Assembly (NCBI GenBank): GCA_013388835.1
Contig: JACAEL010000026.1
Coordinates: forward strand, 28,780-92,779
Direction of reading: 5' to 3'
Source: Candidatus Thorarchaeota archaeon
GTDB lineage: Archaea; Asgardarchaeota; Thorarchaeia; Thorarchaeales; Thorarchaeaceae
DNA: 64,000 nt
This document shows, in pieces, positions 36,581 through 45,254 of this stretch (positions are counted from its first letter, which is position 1; each line of letters starts with the position of its first letter). Made by a program: the position numbers and the translations under genes. The notes under the pieces are model-generated. The model saw only the letters and a list, made by a program, of their open reading frames with translations, was not told where the DNA came from and did no database searches.

Positions 36581-36604
36581 TGACCTGTGCTTCGAGTCTA
36601 TGGT

Positions 36605-36614
36605 GGATATATGC
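36605..36614 (-). promoter_or_regulatory. TATA box of the alpha/beta hydrolase gene
   Basis: The palindrome-like ATATAT core at 36607-36612 stands 27-32 bases before ATG 36580, the standard archaeal distance for a transcript starting at the start codon. Confidence 0.5.
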
Positions 36615-36650
36615 GTCACGAGGTATGCAAAAGCTACCTACAGGTCTCAC

Positions 36651-36804
36651 AATCTTGGACATCGCTTCGTGGTCCTGACATATTCCCGCTCGGAAACGCG
36701 GAGCTTGAGGGCGGCTCAGTAGTTGGTGAGACCTCGAGGAGTGACTACCGTACCGTATCTCGGGTGACAAGACTCCTGTGCCCAACTTGTCCACCTGAAG
36801 ATGA
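36651..36804 (+). repeat. Dispersed ~190-bp element, copy A (divergent, 5'-truncated)
   Basis: Aligns by eye with copy D from the TCTTGGACATCGC block to CTCCTGTG-CCAAC-TGTCCA near 36796 and a little beyond. It lacks the GGTTAGCAGCAGCTGCCC end and shows more changes than copies B-D, so it looks oldest. The central stem is kept as CTTGAGG with CCTCGAG, using a G-T pair. It lies between the promoter of the hydrolase gene and the end of the next membrane-protein gene. Confidence 0.75.
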
Positions 36805-36887
36805 AGGAATCGAAGAAGTCGGTAGGGGGACTGGTAAGCCTCTGGGATGTGATGCCGTACTATTCTCAGTCTCATGCCACGCAATGA

Positions 36888-36914
36888 CGGGTGCTGGCTG
36901 GATGTCAGCACCCG
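36888..36914 (-). terminator. Hairpin after the four-repeat membrane protein gene
   Basis: CGGGTGCTG (36888-36896) pairs perfectly with CAGCACCCG (36906-36914) around a nine-base loop, starting 16 bases beyond the stop of the minus-strand gene. The tract after it is not T-rich, so it may act as an RNA 3'-end structure rather than a classical terminator. Confidence 0.5.
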
Positions 36915-36929
36915 CTAGCGGCAAGGATC

Positions 36930-37766
36930 CTACCATCGTTGATATCTTGGTCTCTCCGATAGGTATGCCAACAGCACAAGAAGCACGAAGGATACCAGCA
37001 CTAACGCCGCGTTCTGGTATCCTGTCAGACCTTCTGCGAAGAACCAGAACCATGCGATGATCACGACAAACCAGAGGAATAGTAGTCCCAATGGTCTAGT
37101 GCCCTGGATTTTCTCATCACCAACGGTCACCTTCACGCTCCCGATGTTGACCAGCAGTAGTACCAGTATGAAGCCCATCATTATTGCGACATTGTGATAT
37201 CCTGTGTGCCCGTCAGCAAAGAACCACAGCCAGACAACGACGAGAATCGACCACAGGACGAACATTGCTGCCACAGCTTGGACCCTCCCGGGGAGAAACA
37301 CCACTGGCCCAGCGGTCATCCAGATTATGGGGATGACTGTCAGGAAGGAGAGGATGACTGCCGCAACCACAGCCCACCCCTGATAGTACCCGAAGTACTG
37401 AGAGATGAACGCGGGCCACATGATCAGGAACACAATCAGAAGCGTTGTGAGTCCAACTGTGGCCTTAATGCGCCATCTTGTTCGACCGAACTCTTGCCCT
37501 GAGTATACCACGGCGACAAGTCCAACATCCAAGAAGAATGAAGCGACAACCACCGCCGCGTTCTGCGCGAACTCGAAACCACTGGCATAGATCAGCAGCC
37601 AGAGCACCAAGAAGACAATCCATGCCAATAACGCTCCTCCTGCAGCATAGGCCTTCAACCGATTCCTGGCATGTCTACTGAGCCTTTTCTTCTTTACAGT
37701 TGTTGATTCATGTCCGTCTTCAGGAGTCTCATCAAACCGCTCGCTGCCGTTGTCATCCGATGCCAT
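36930..37766 (-). CDS. Membrane protein with four internal two-helix repeats
   Basis: About 278 residues. After a charged N-terminus of 40 residues come about eight membrane segments organised as four similar units, each with an aromatic-rich start and a G(F/Y)xxxxA core: SGFEFAQNAAVVVASF, FGYYQGWAVVAAVILSF, TGYHNVAIMMGFIL and TGYQNAALVLVSFVL. The last two units also share WLWFFADG / WFWFFAEG. No known family was recognised. GAGGTGAT precedes ATG 37766 by about seven bases; a frame open to 37886 lacks such a signal. Confidence 0.68.
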   Translation of the reverse strand: MASDDNGSERFDETPEDGHESTTVKKKRLSRHARNRLKAYAAGGALLAWIVFLVLWLLIYASGFEFAQNAAVVVASFFLDVGLVAVVYSGQEFGRTRWRIKATVGLTTLLIVFLIMWPAFISQYFGYYQGWAVVAAVILSFLTVIPIIWMTAGPVVFLPGRVQAVAAMFVLWSILVVVWLWFFADGHTGYHNVAIMMGFILVLLLVNIGSVKVTVGDEKIQGTRPLGLLFLWFVVIIAWFWFFAEGLTGYQNAALVLVSFVLLVLLAYLSERPRYQRW

Positions 37767-38037
37767 GACTCTATCACCTCTACGAAACCCTCTACTAGAC
37801 AGAGTGGCCTGCTGGAATATCGACCGCTCTTCAGAAGGTCTCAGCCACTGCTTCATCTCTCGACTGCACATATAACCGAATGCCACGAGATGAGGTCACA
37901 AAATGAGTCCTCAACAGGTTACTCTCGGTCCTGCTGCAGTCCATGTCTGTCATGTCAGTCTCTGTCTGACTGGCACTGACCAGACTGTGAGTTCGAGAAA
38001 GATAAGCATGGGCCATGAGCCCGAGAAAAGGAAGAAG

Positions 38038-38062
38038 AACCCGGGGATCCTCGCCCCGGGTT
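38038..38062 (-). terminator. Strong terminator of the helical protein gene
   Basis: AACCCGGGG (38038-38046) and CCCCGGGTT (38054-38062) form a perfect 9-bp stem with a seven-base loop. On the minus strand it follows the stop of the 38073-38633 gene by 10 bases and is followed by TCTTCTTCCTTTTC. Confidence 0.8.
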
Positions 38063-38072
38063 TGGGATTCGA

Positions 38073-38633
38073 CTATTCCTGGTATCCCTTCATGTAGCCC
38101 TCGCGCTGATTCCACTTCTCCTCGAGGCGCTGCATGATGGTCCACATGCGATAGGTGTATTTCCACGCGTCGTCGAACTTGCCCTGGTTCATCACATCGA
38201 GAAACTCCTCAACCACATCGTTGATCTCGCCGATGTCATCAATGATTACCGAATCGAACTCGTACATGCGGTCGAGCGCATCGTTGCCAATCTTCTCCTT
38301 GGAACCCCAAGCTGCATAGCCATAGTCTGCGTAGCGAATTGCGGACTCAATCTTGTCAGTAAGAGCCAGCATTCGGTCGAAGGTCTCCCATGTCTTCGTG
38401 AGGTTGTAGTCCACCACCATCATCTGGAGCTTCTCAAGGTCCTGCTTCACAAGCCTGAGCTGGTCCGCAAGAAACTCACGGAGCACCTTGTCCGCGGCAC
38501 GTCGCTCTTCCTTCTCCTGATAGCCGTGCCATCCCGGGATGTAGTGTGTTATCTTTCCGAAGAAGCCGCCCTTGATGTCCTTGGCGGCCTTCATCCGGAT
38601 ACGCTTGGCGATTGGGTCTTTGATTTTTCCCAT
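38073..38633 (-). CDS. Helical protein, unknown
   Basis: About 186 residues, mainly long charged helices (KEERRAADKVLREFLADQLRLVKQDLEKLQ; AWKYTYRMWTIMQRLEEKWNQREGY) with a basic start (MGKIKDPIAKRIRMKAAKDIKGG). No family, membrane segment or Cys motif was recognised. AAGGAG lies about ten bases before ATG 38633, and a TATA-like TTTTATTAG (complement of 38713-38721) gives a leader of about 55 bases. The strong promoter, ribosome site and terminator suggest a well-expressed single gene. Confidence 0.68.
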   Translation of the reverse strand: MGKIKDPIAKRIRMKAAKDIKGGFFGKITHYIPGWHGYQEKEERRAADKVLREFLADQLRLVKQDLEKLQMMVVDYNLTKTWETFDRMLALTDKIESAIRYADYGYAAWGSKEKIGNDALDRMYEFDSVIIDDIGEINDVVEEFLDVMNQGKFDDAWKYTYRMWTIMQRLEEKWNQREGYMKGYQE

Positions 38634-38890
38634 TGGATGTAGTCTCCTTAGCGTCAGCAACCCGATTAGTCTTGCATCTGGGTTGTACTGAGAGTCTTCT
38701 TGGATTGTCGCCTAATAAAACATCGCACCACAACTGGTTCGAAATTCGGGTGATGATTGGTGGTCACGGAACGAGCCGGTGACCATGCTGTCCATCCTGA
38801 GTTGTCTGAGGTTGTCAAGGGGGTGCGGAGACCGACTCACCTACAATCTTTGGATGCCTGCGATGGCGAGGAGACGTGACAAGCCCTCTG

Positions 38891-39086
38891 CACCGTTCAT
38901 TCTCAGTTGGACCGAGTTGGACACAGGAGTCCTGTCACTCCGAGGAGACGGCACTGGGGTCACTCCTTGAGGTCTCGTGAGGTGTCGGACCGACCTCGAG
39001 CTCTCCGTTCCCACACGGAGGTATACATGCACCACGCAGCGATGTCCAAGGCCGTCCAACTTCTGGGCAGCTGCTGCTCACCCCTC
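38891..39086 (-). repeat. Dispersed ~190-bp element, copy B
   Basis: Full-length copy running from CACCGTTCATTCT on the left to GCAGCTGCTGCTCACCCC on the right; it has the same plus-strand orientation as copy C, and copies A and D are reversed. The central stem appears as CTTGAGGTC with GACCTCGAG (one G-T pair), and a second hairpin CTCCGT-ACGGAG is intact. It lies in a 520-base interval between two divergent genes, about 70 bases upstream of the acetyltransferase start. Confidence 0.85.
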
Positions 39087-39153
39087 GCGTGTCTCTTGCG
39101 GCGATGCACTGGTGACCGGAAGCCACAAATCTCAGCCGCATCCGGTCCTCCTC

Positions 39154-39744
39154 ATGTACTATGGCGAGAAGGTCAAGCTGCGCGCACTGGAGATGACAGA
39201 CCTGCCCATGATCATGGAGCATATCAATCACTGGGATACCCGCATGTTTCTGGGAAATGCGCTGCCGATCTCTGAGCGGGCTGAGGCAGAATGGCTACAG
39301 CGAGCGATGACTGCCACTCCATGGAAGGACGGCAACCTGTATCTCGCCATCGAGGACAAGAGGACCGGACTCTTCATAGGGACCACCGGCCTGCATGATA
39401 TATCACCGCAGACCCGACATGCGGAGTTGGGCATCTTCATCCACAATCCTGACAACTGCGGGAAGGGATACGGGACAGATGCGGTACGAGTCATGCTATG
39501 GGTTGCATTTCACGTCTTGGGTATGGAGGCCGTCATGCTGCGCCATCTTGACATCAATGAGCGAGCGCGGAAGGCCTATCTCAAAGCTGGTTTCAAGCCC
39601 GTCGGAGTCATGAGGCGAACGGCATTCATCGGTGGTCAGTTCCACGACTTGGCAGTGATGGACATCACTCGGGAGGAGTTCCTTGAGCTATACCCGCCCG
39701 GTTCATTTGTGGGCAGCCCTAGCTGCGGTCGGACCGAATCCTAG
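39154..39744 (+). CDS. GNAT acetyltransferase, RimJ/RimL type
   Basis: 196 residues of the RimJ/RimL/spermidine acetyltransferase type: KVKLRALEMTDLPMIMEHIN, IGTTGLHDISPQTRHAELGIFI, CGKGYGTDAVRVMLWVAF (acetyl-CoA loop) and LDINERARKAYLKAGFKPVG. The acceptor is unknown. The frame extends upstream into repeat copy B, but homology-like sequence begins at ATG 39154, and the earlier residues are translated element sequence. Confidence 0.83.
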   Translation: MYYGEKVKLRALEMTDLPMIMEHINHWDTRMFLGNALPISERAEAEWLQRAMTATPWKDGNLYLAIEDKRTGLFIGTTGLHDISPQTRHAELGIFIHNPDNCGKGYGTDAVRVMLWVAFHVLGMEAVMLRHLDINERARKAYLKAGFKPVGVMRRTAFIGGQFHDLAVMDITREEFLELYPPGSFVGSPSCGRTES

Positions 39745-39818
39745 AAGCAAGATGACATCGTCAGAATGAGACCGAGCAGATGCCTCCTGTCTCCCATCGG
39801 ACGCTGACCATGGGAGTG

Positions 39819-39843
39819 GCCGGGCGCTGTGACAGCTCCCGGC
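39819..39843. terminator. Bidirectional hairpin between convergent genes
   Basis: GCCGGG (39819-39824) with CCCGGC (39838-39843) and inner GCTG (39826-39829) with CAGC (39833-39836) form a nearly continuous hairpin in the 109-base gap between the acetyltransferase and SAM synthetase stops. The symmetry suits termination from either side, although no long T-run follows. Confidence 0.5.
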
Positions 39844-39853
39844 GCTGCCTGGT

Positions 39854-41053
39854 CTACCACAGCTGATAGCGTCGCTTCACAAAGCCCTTCCAGAGGTCAG
39901 GCAATGTGTCAATCACTTCTCTTGCAATACTCTCAACAGAGGCCTTGACCGCACTCAGATTGCAGTCGCCGTACAGCTCGACGTTCACAGCCTGGGGCCG
40001 CGTGATGGGTGCCCCAATCTGACTGACGACATAGCAATAGACTTGGGTAAGGTCCGGGTGTTCCTTGGCGACTCGCTCGACTATCTCACGAGCCGCAACA
40101 TTGTACGTCTTCCCGACGTGCGACACCGGGTTCTTCCCACCCGCAGCCTCCAGCGTCATTGGCCTGTATGGCGTGATGAGACCGTTGGCCCTGTTCCCAC
40201 GACCGACTTGACCATCGTCTCCATGCTCGGCTGATGTGCCTGTCACCGTCAGATAGAACAGACCCTCTTCTGGGCAGTCGGCGGTGTTGACATCCACTTC
40301 AACTGGCAAATCCGTTATCTTAGGTGCGAGGTCCAGCAGCATGCTCTTTATGCCCTCCATCACATTCCCGTATTCGTGAGCATCCTTCGTCTCAGTCGAG
40401 ATGATTGCCGCTGCCACCTGCAGGTGTATGTGGTCTCCCACGCGTGTCCCCATCACCTTGATGTCCTCACCAATCTGAGGCCACTTCTTCTTGGTCTTGG
40501 GGTCGTTGAGCAGATGCTCCGACTGCAGCACTAGCTGCTCAGTGGGTGACAGAGGCGCGTATGCGACACCAAAGCTTGTGTCGTTGCATCTGGGCACCTC
40601 CACGCCGACATCGAAGTTACCCACGAGGTCGGTGCTTCCGGATCGGATCTTGTAGTCGATGATTATGTCGCTGTTCACATCGAGATGAGGCAGGTCCTGA
40701 CGAAGCCAGTCTCTTGTGTGATGAACTGCGAACTTGCCGACGGGAACCTGCTTCTCGAAGTCCTTGCCAACAACGTCAACCGCCCTGCCACTGAGTAGCA
40801 AGTATATCGGCTCAATGACATCGCCGCCACCGAAGCGTGCATTCGACTGTCCTCCTGCCAACAGCACCTTGTCGACGTTGTGGTGCAGCACTCTTCCGAA
40901 GGTTTCGAGGTAGTACTCAGAGAGCTTTATTGACAGCTCCTCTGCAGCCTTGTCGCAGAGCGTGTCTGGATGTCCCTTTCCCTTTCTCTCTACTATTTCC
41001 ACCCTCCGTTGAATAACCGGAAGGCCTTCACCACGAGTGATCTCGATGTTCAT
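39854..41053 (-). CDS. mat: Archaeal-type S-adenosylmethionine synthetase
   Basis: 399 residues of the archaeal MAT family, which makes S-adenosylmethionine from methionine and ATP. Typical stretches are ERKGKGHPDTLCDKAAEELS, LLAGGQSNARFGGGDV, PLSPTEQLVLQSEHLLND, GTRVGDHIHLQVAAAI and GGKNPVSHVGKTYNV. Length matches the family. AGGAG lies about nine bases before ATG 41053. It shares a TATA region with the divergent XRE-CBS gene. Confidence 0.96.
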   Translation of the reverse strand: MNIEITRGEGLPVIQRRVEIVERKGKGHPDTLCDKAAEELSIKLSEYYLETFGRVLHHNVDKVLLAGGQSNARFGGGDVIEPIYLLLSGRAVDVVGKDFEKQVPVGKFAVHHTRDWLRQDLPHLDVNSDIIIDYKIRSGSTDLVGNFDVGVEVPRCNDTSFGVAYAPLSPTEQLVLQSEHLLNDPKTKKKWPQIGEDIKVMGTRVGDHIHLQVAAAIISTETKDAHEYGNVMEGIKSMLLDLAPKITDLPVEVDVNTADCPEEGLFYLTVTGTSAEHGDDGQVGRGNRANGLITPYRPMTLEAAGGKNPVSHVGKTYNVAAREIVERVAKEHPDLTQVYCYVVSQIGAPITRPQAVNVELYGDCNLSAVKASVESIAREVIDTLPDLWKGFVKRRYQLW

Positions 41054-41098
41054 GGTTCATAGCTCCTGTGCTTTTTCAGGTCGCGCCCGGTCGAACGT

Positions 41099-41135
41099 GT
41101 TATATACTTTGTTGTCGTTATTACCTGTAGTAATA
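41099..41135. promoter_or_regulatory. Shared divergent TATA and inverted-repeat operator candidate
   Basis: The symmetrical GTTATATAC (TATATA 41101-41106) can serve both mat (start point near 41076) and the XRE-CBS gene (near 41130). Overlapping the latter is the inverted repeat TATTAC (41119-41124) and GTAATA (41130-41135), with a further GTAATA at 41161-41166. A repressor bound there would control the XRE-CBS gene itself and perhaps mat. Confidence 0.6.
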
Positions 41136-41168
41136 CTTGGTATCATCAGCGTGACCAGCAGTAATAGG

Positions 41169-41738
41169 ATGATGAAGATGTACGTCAATCTCGAAGACCT
41201 TCCGCTCAGAAGAAAGAAGGCTCGCATGACGCAGAGCGAGCTTGCACACGCTGTCGGGGTCTCACAGGCCTACATAGCGCGTCTGGAACGGGGCACCATC
41301 GACCCCAAACTGTCAGTGGTGAGGCGGATATACTCATGTCTGGCTGCAGTCCAGCGCATCACCTGTGCCGAACTCATGACGCCCAATCCGGTCACCATAG
41401 ACTCAAGGGAGCCCGCCTCGCTAGCGGTGGAGCTGATGATACGTCATGGGTTCTCCCAGCTGCCGGTTGTGAGGGGAGGTGTGGCAGTGGGGATGATCGA
41501 AGAGCGAGACATAATCCGGAGCCTAGACCGAGACCTGAGTGCCATGTCTGCCGGAGCCATCATGAGTCATGAGACCCCTCCGCGAGCAGATGAGACAAAC
41601 AGCATCGAGTCAATCATACCGCTGTTTGAGAGCTTTCAGGCGGTCCTCATCGAGAAGAACGGCCGGCTCACAGGAATCATCACGCGGTCCGACCTTCTGC
41701 GTTTCAAGGGGACTCGTGTTTCAAGGCAACTCTTATAG
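41169..41738 (+). CDS. XRE-type HTH regulator with paired CBS domains
   Basis: About 189 residues. An XRE helix-turn-helix fills residues 8-65 (KKARMTQSELAHAVGVSQAYIARLERG); two CBS domains follow (CAELMTPNPVTIDSREPASLAVELMIRHGFSQLPVV; AGAIMSHETPP to LTGIITRSDLLRFKG). CBS pairs usually bind adenosyl nucleotides such as ATP, AMP or SAM, so with mat divergent next door a SAM- or nucleotide-responsive regulator is plausible (inference). Three ATGs at 41169, 41172 and 41178 could start it. Confidence 0.87.
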   Translation: MMKMYVNLEDLPLRRKKARMTQSELAHAVGVSQAYIARLERGTIDPKLSVVRRIYSCLAAVQRITCAELMTPNPVTIDSREPASLAVELMIRHGFSQLPVVRGGVAVGMIEERDIIRSLDRDLSAMSAGAIMSHETPPRADETNSIESIIPLFESFQAVLIEKNGRLTGIITRSDLLRFKGTRVSRQLL

Positions 41739-41759
41739 CAGAGTCAAGGCTGGCCTGAT

Positions 41760-44252
41760 GTGAAGGGAGATGTTCTAGAGTATATGCACCATCTGGATGA
41801 GACGCTTGCCACCATACTCAAGACGTTCGGGATAAGAGGTCTGAACGAAGTCCAACGGATGGCAGCCGAGAGCGGACTCTACGAAGGCACAGACAATCAC
41901 GTCTTGGTATCCATGTCAAGAACGGGAAAGAGCTTCGCCGGGATTCTGTTCATCGCAAATGAGATGTTCAAGAGGGCAAGGGCTGCAAGTGAGGGAGCTG
42001 CGGAGGCAGGCGATGAGTGTCTTGCCCTTCTCGTCACACCATTCCATGCGTCAGCCAGGGAGACCTCGTCGGTACTCTCGCGCTACTTTGGTTGGTTTCT
42101 GAGACCATGTGTGCTTCTGACCGATGCTCGCTCACCGTCGACAGTGATTCGACTCACTGGGGAAGTGAGTCCCAATGTGATTGTCGCCACACCGGAGGCC
42201 ATGAGAGACCTCTTGCGAAGCCCAGTCCTTCGGGAGTGGTTAGAGGGGCGCCAAGTTGTGTGCGCAGTATACGATGATGTTCACTCGATCATGCATGACC
42301 CATACAGAAGCGTTGCTCTTCTAGAGGTCTCAAGTTACCTTGCCAAGCTCCCCTCACATCCCCGTGTACTTGTCCTGTCTGCACAGTTTGATGGCAGTGA
42401 CCGACTGTCGAAGGTCTTCGATGCCAAGATGACCGTTGACAAGACGGACTACGATACGCCCGATATCAATCTCGTGAACTACTCGTCCACGCAGGAGAAG
42501 GAGAAGGGGCTGTTCAAGGTCGTCACGGACATTGCAGAAGAGGGTGGCACGGCCCTCGTCTACATGCAGTCTATTGATGGCATTCACGAGTTCCTGGAGA
42601 AGAACGGGTCTGCGCTAGCCGCCAGTGCAGCGGGTGAGATGGACTCGATGATAAGGAGTCGCTTACAGAGGATTGCTAGGGTCTTGGGCGAGCTTGGCTA
42701 CGAGCACTCAGACCTGCTAGCAGGTGGTGTCGCATACTATCACGGACTCCTTGACGAGACACAGCGATGGTTTGTCGAGTGGGCACTGCGAAGAAAGTAC
42801 CTCCGATTCCTCTTCGGGACCGAGTCGCTTGGCTTCGGAGTGAATACGCCGGTCTCAGACGTTGTGATGGGTGCAACCGGCATTGACGAGGTCTTCCGGC
42901 AGTCCATGATGGCTCGTGCTGTCACGCTGCGACGCGGGAAGGTGAATGCCGGGAGATGCACCGTATTCGCCAAGTCCATCACGGATGTTTCAGACCTCAG
43001 ACGAGTGTACACGAGTCCCAGGCTTCCCGTGAGGTTCATAAACAACGCCACTGTGTCCGCCGTGTTCATCGGGCTCATCGGGCTGGGAGTGATTCGCACG
43101 GACAAGGACCGCAGGAGTGTCTCGAAGGTCCTCGAGCTCTTCTACAAGAAGGGGTCGACTGAGAAGGCATTGGATGCGTTGATGAAGAGCGACCCACCAC
43201 TCGTTGCAAAGAACGCTGGCGATGCGCTGTCCTTGACCGTTGCAGGGAACGTCGCCTTCGAGCTTGACATCTCCGGGTCGCAGCTGCTTGCGGCAGTCGA
43301 GGGTGTGAGGCTGCTCCTATCATGCGCAAAACATCCAACCGCGACCGATGCTCTCATGATCATGAGCTACTCTCTTCTTGCAGACACACAGAGGAGTTCC
43401 GACCTCAAGGAGCTCGACAGTGCGCTTCAGGCGCACTTTGTGACCGAGTATGACTCAGCACTGAAGGATGTTGTGATTGACACGGACCACGAGTTGTCAT
43501 GGCACAAGGCTATCGAGTATTCCGTGCTCGTGCTCTCATGTACTCACGATGGTTCGCCCGTCCCCACCACGAGAAAGACCACTGAGCGGCTGGTCTATGA
43601 GCTGAGGCGATTCTATCCCCGATTTGTCGGAATCCTAGAGGGCATCGACGCAAGTGGGATGCTGGGTCCCTCCAAGAAGTCCCAGACCATGATGCAGACG
43701 CTTCTGAAGGTCACCGAAGAGGAGATCGGACTCAACACACTCTCGGTGTCCGAGTCGAAGCGTGAGCGCTTGAGCGGTTGGAACCTGGACTTTGTGGACT
43801 TTGCAGACATAGAGCGGTCCATCGATGGCGCCCTTGACTCGGACCTGAGCGCAGCTCACAAGATCCAACTGATCGAGCTTCTGGAGAACGTCCACACGAC
43901 CACCTCCGCGCTCGTTGACCTCATGAGTCGCTCTCAGAACGACCCGGAGTCTCATCGGGTGCTTGAACTCATCTGTGAGCACAGCAAGGAGGGACAGCTC
44001 GGTGAGAACCTCACAAAGGCACTTGAGGAGGAGGGCTTGGTCAGGCCTGGCACAATCGGGCAGCTGTGGAAGCGGTTCTCTACAAGTGTGGAGCAGGTCA
44101 AGAAGAGGACAGACACTCCTTCGAAAGCGGCAGGCATACTCTTCTCCCTGTTCTCAGGCAACATCGTTGGTGCAGCGACAAGCAGCTATGAGGTACTGAG
44201 GGTCGCGCTGAGCAAATCGAAAGGCAAGGTTGACACATCCGGAGTGGTGTGA
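41760..44252 (+). CDS. Helicase-like (SF2, Ski2/Hel308-related) protein with degenerate motifs
   Basis: 830 residues. The first 450 residues follow the order of a Ski2/Hel308 superfamily 2 helicase, but key motifs are altered: motif I is SMSRTGKS (56-58 GKS kept, the first Gly missing), motif II is VYDDVHSI instead of DExH, motif III is VLSAQF, and motif VI reads RQSMMARAVTLRRG instead of QMxGRAGR. The last 380 residues are helical with no recognised domain. GTG 41760 is chosen because CTTATAG near 41729-41735 predicts a leaderless start there. It follows the XRE-CBS gene by 21 bases and precedes a helical-protein gene. ATP hydrolysis may be weak or lost. Confidence 0.72.
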   Translation: MKGDVLEYMHHLDETLATILKTFGIRGLNEVQRMAAESGLYEGTDNHVLVSMSRTGKSFAGILFIANEMFKRARAASEGAAEAGDECLALLVTPFHASARETSSVLSRYFGWFLRPCVLLTDARSPSTVIRLTGEVSPNVIVATPEAMRDLLRSPVLREWLEGRQVVCAVYDDVHSIMHDPYRSVALLEVSSYLAKLPSHPRVLVLSAQFDGSDRLSKVFDAKMTVDKTDYDTPDINLVNYSSTQEKEKGLFKVVTDIAEEGGTALVYMQSIDGIHEFLEKNGSALAASAAGEMDSMIRSRLQRIARVLGELGYEHSDLLAGGVAYYHGLLDETQRWFVEWALRRKYLRFLFGTESLGFGVNTPVSDVVMGATGIDEVFRQSMMARAVTLRRGKVNAGRCTVFAKSITDVSDLRRVYTSPRLPVRFINNATVSAVFIGLIGLGVIRTDKDRRSVSKVLELFYKKGSTEKALDALMKSDPPLVAKNAGDALSLTVAGNVAFELDISGSQLLAAVEGVRLLLSCAKHPTATDALMIMSYSLLADTQRSSDLKELDSALQAHFVTEYDSALKDVVIDTDHELSWHKAIEYSVLVLSCTHDGSPVPTTRKTTERLVYELRRFYPRFVGILEGIDASGMLGPSKKSQTMMQTLLKVTEEEIGLNTLSVSESKRERLSGWNLDFVDFADIERSIDGALDSDLSAAHKIQLIELLENVHTTTSALVDLMSRSQNDPESHRVLELICEHSKEGQLGENLTKALEEEGLVRPGTIGQLWKRFSTSVEQVKKRTDTPSKAAGILFSLFSGNIVGAATSSYEVLRVALSKSKGKVDTSGVV

Positions 44253-44326
44253 GGTGCGCGCACTTCCGGATGTCATATGAGAATGAGTTATAAACGTCAG
44301 TTCCCGAACTGAAGCTGGAGACCTAG

Positions 44327-44986
44327 ATGTTGTCGCGCGAGCTGGAGATTCTTGAGGAGCTGAAAGAGGGCATCGACACGTTCATCGAACGGTGGGCCAA
44401 GATACAGCGTAACTCCGTGAAGTCTATACAGGCTGTCACCAACACACTTGTCCAGTTGGAGCATCTTGAGGGCTCGCTTGGAAAGCTTGACGGGTTCGCG
44501 AACATCCGTGAGAACACGCGCGGCAAGCTGCTTCTCATGCTCTACGACAGTCTTGTGCCAGAGCTAGAGGCCTCAATAAAGGAATTCATGAAACTGATGA
44601 AGATGTTCGAGGAGCTGCGGCAGAAGACCTCCACAGTCCAGACATTTGCAGAGTCACTGAGAGGCAGTCTCGGAGAGTCACCAGAACTGGAGGACCTCGC
44701 CGGGTTCCTAGAGCTCATCGTCATCAGCATAACCGACATACTCAACATGTACGAGGCCGAGTTCCTCATCAAGATCACCGTGTTCAGGGACCTCGAGGAA
44801 GGTGGGGTGGACGTCGGTGTGGTAAGCAACTACCTGACCGTCTGGACTGCAGAGCCCAACATTGAGCAGGCCACTCTGGACAAGCTGCTGAAAGACCTGA
44901 CCGAACACTTCGAGCTTCTCCGAGATGTGTTCTCAGGCAAGACGAACATCCGAATACCTGACATCTACAAGAGAGCCTCACTCTAG
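44327..44986 (+). CDS. Helical/coiled-coil protein next to the helicase-like gene, unknown
   Basis: 219 residues, nearly all helix (RELEILEELKEGIDTFIERWAK; ELEASIKEFMKLMKMFEELRQK). One stretch (LAGFLELIVISITDILNMYEAEFLI) is hydrophobic enough to mark a buried helix rather than a membrane span. No family was recognised. A TATA-like GTTATAAAC (44286-44294) lies about 35 bases before the ATG, so it has its own promoter although it follows the helicase-like gene by 74 bases. A partner role is inference. Confidence 0.65.
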   Translation: MLSRELEILEELKEGIDTFIERWAKIQRNSVKSIQAVTNTLVQLEHLEGSLGKLDGFANIRENTRGKLLLMLYDSLVPELEASIKEFMKLMKMFEELRQKTSTVQTFAESLRGSLGESPELEDLAGFLELIVISITDILNMYEAEFLIKITVFRDLEEGGVDVGVVSNYLTVWTAEPNIEQATLDKLLKDLTEHFELLRDVFSGKTNIRIPDIYKRASL

Positions 44987-45254
44987 GCACGTATCGCTGG
45001 CCGCTGCTAAGCAAGCTGCCAACCCAATCCATCTGAGCGGGCCTCCCCCTGTCTTCAGACCAGTCGCAGAAGACCGCCTCATGAAGTCACAATGTGCGGG
45101 GGTCGCAAGTCACTCTTCCAGTCAGGTCCACGTCAAGCACGGACAGCACGGTGTCGATGACTACCTCATGAGAACCAGCATACTTAATTGAGAAATGCTC
45201 TGCTAGCCAGCAGGCCCGATTTGCCAGTCCACAAGAGTTCAGGAGGTCAACTGA

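Noticed and set aside
37903..38097. 64-codon plus-strand frame with a TATA-like ACATATAAC upstream
   Set aside because: It runs through the terminator and the 3' end of the opposite-strand gene; the TATA element can equally belong to the divergent membrane-protein gene.
38841..39059. Short protein frames inside the dispersed element (also in copies C and D)
   Set aside because: Frames such as one beginning MDTGVLSLPGYGTGV recur because the DNA is repeated, but in copy B the frame hits a stop and in copy A it is shifted, while the hairpin is retained. RNA or DNA function fits better.
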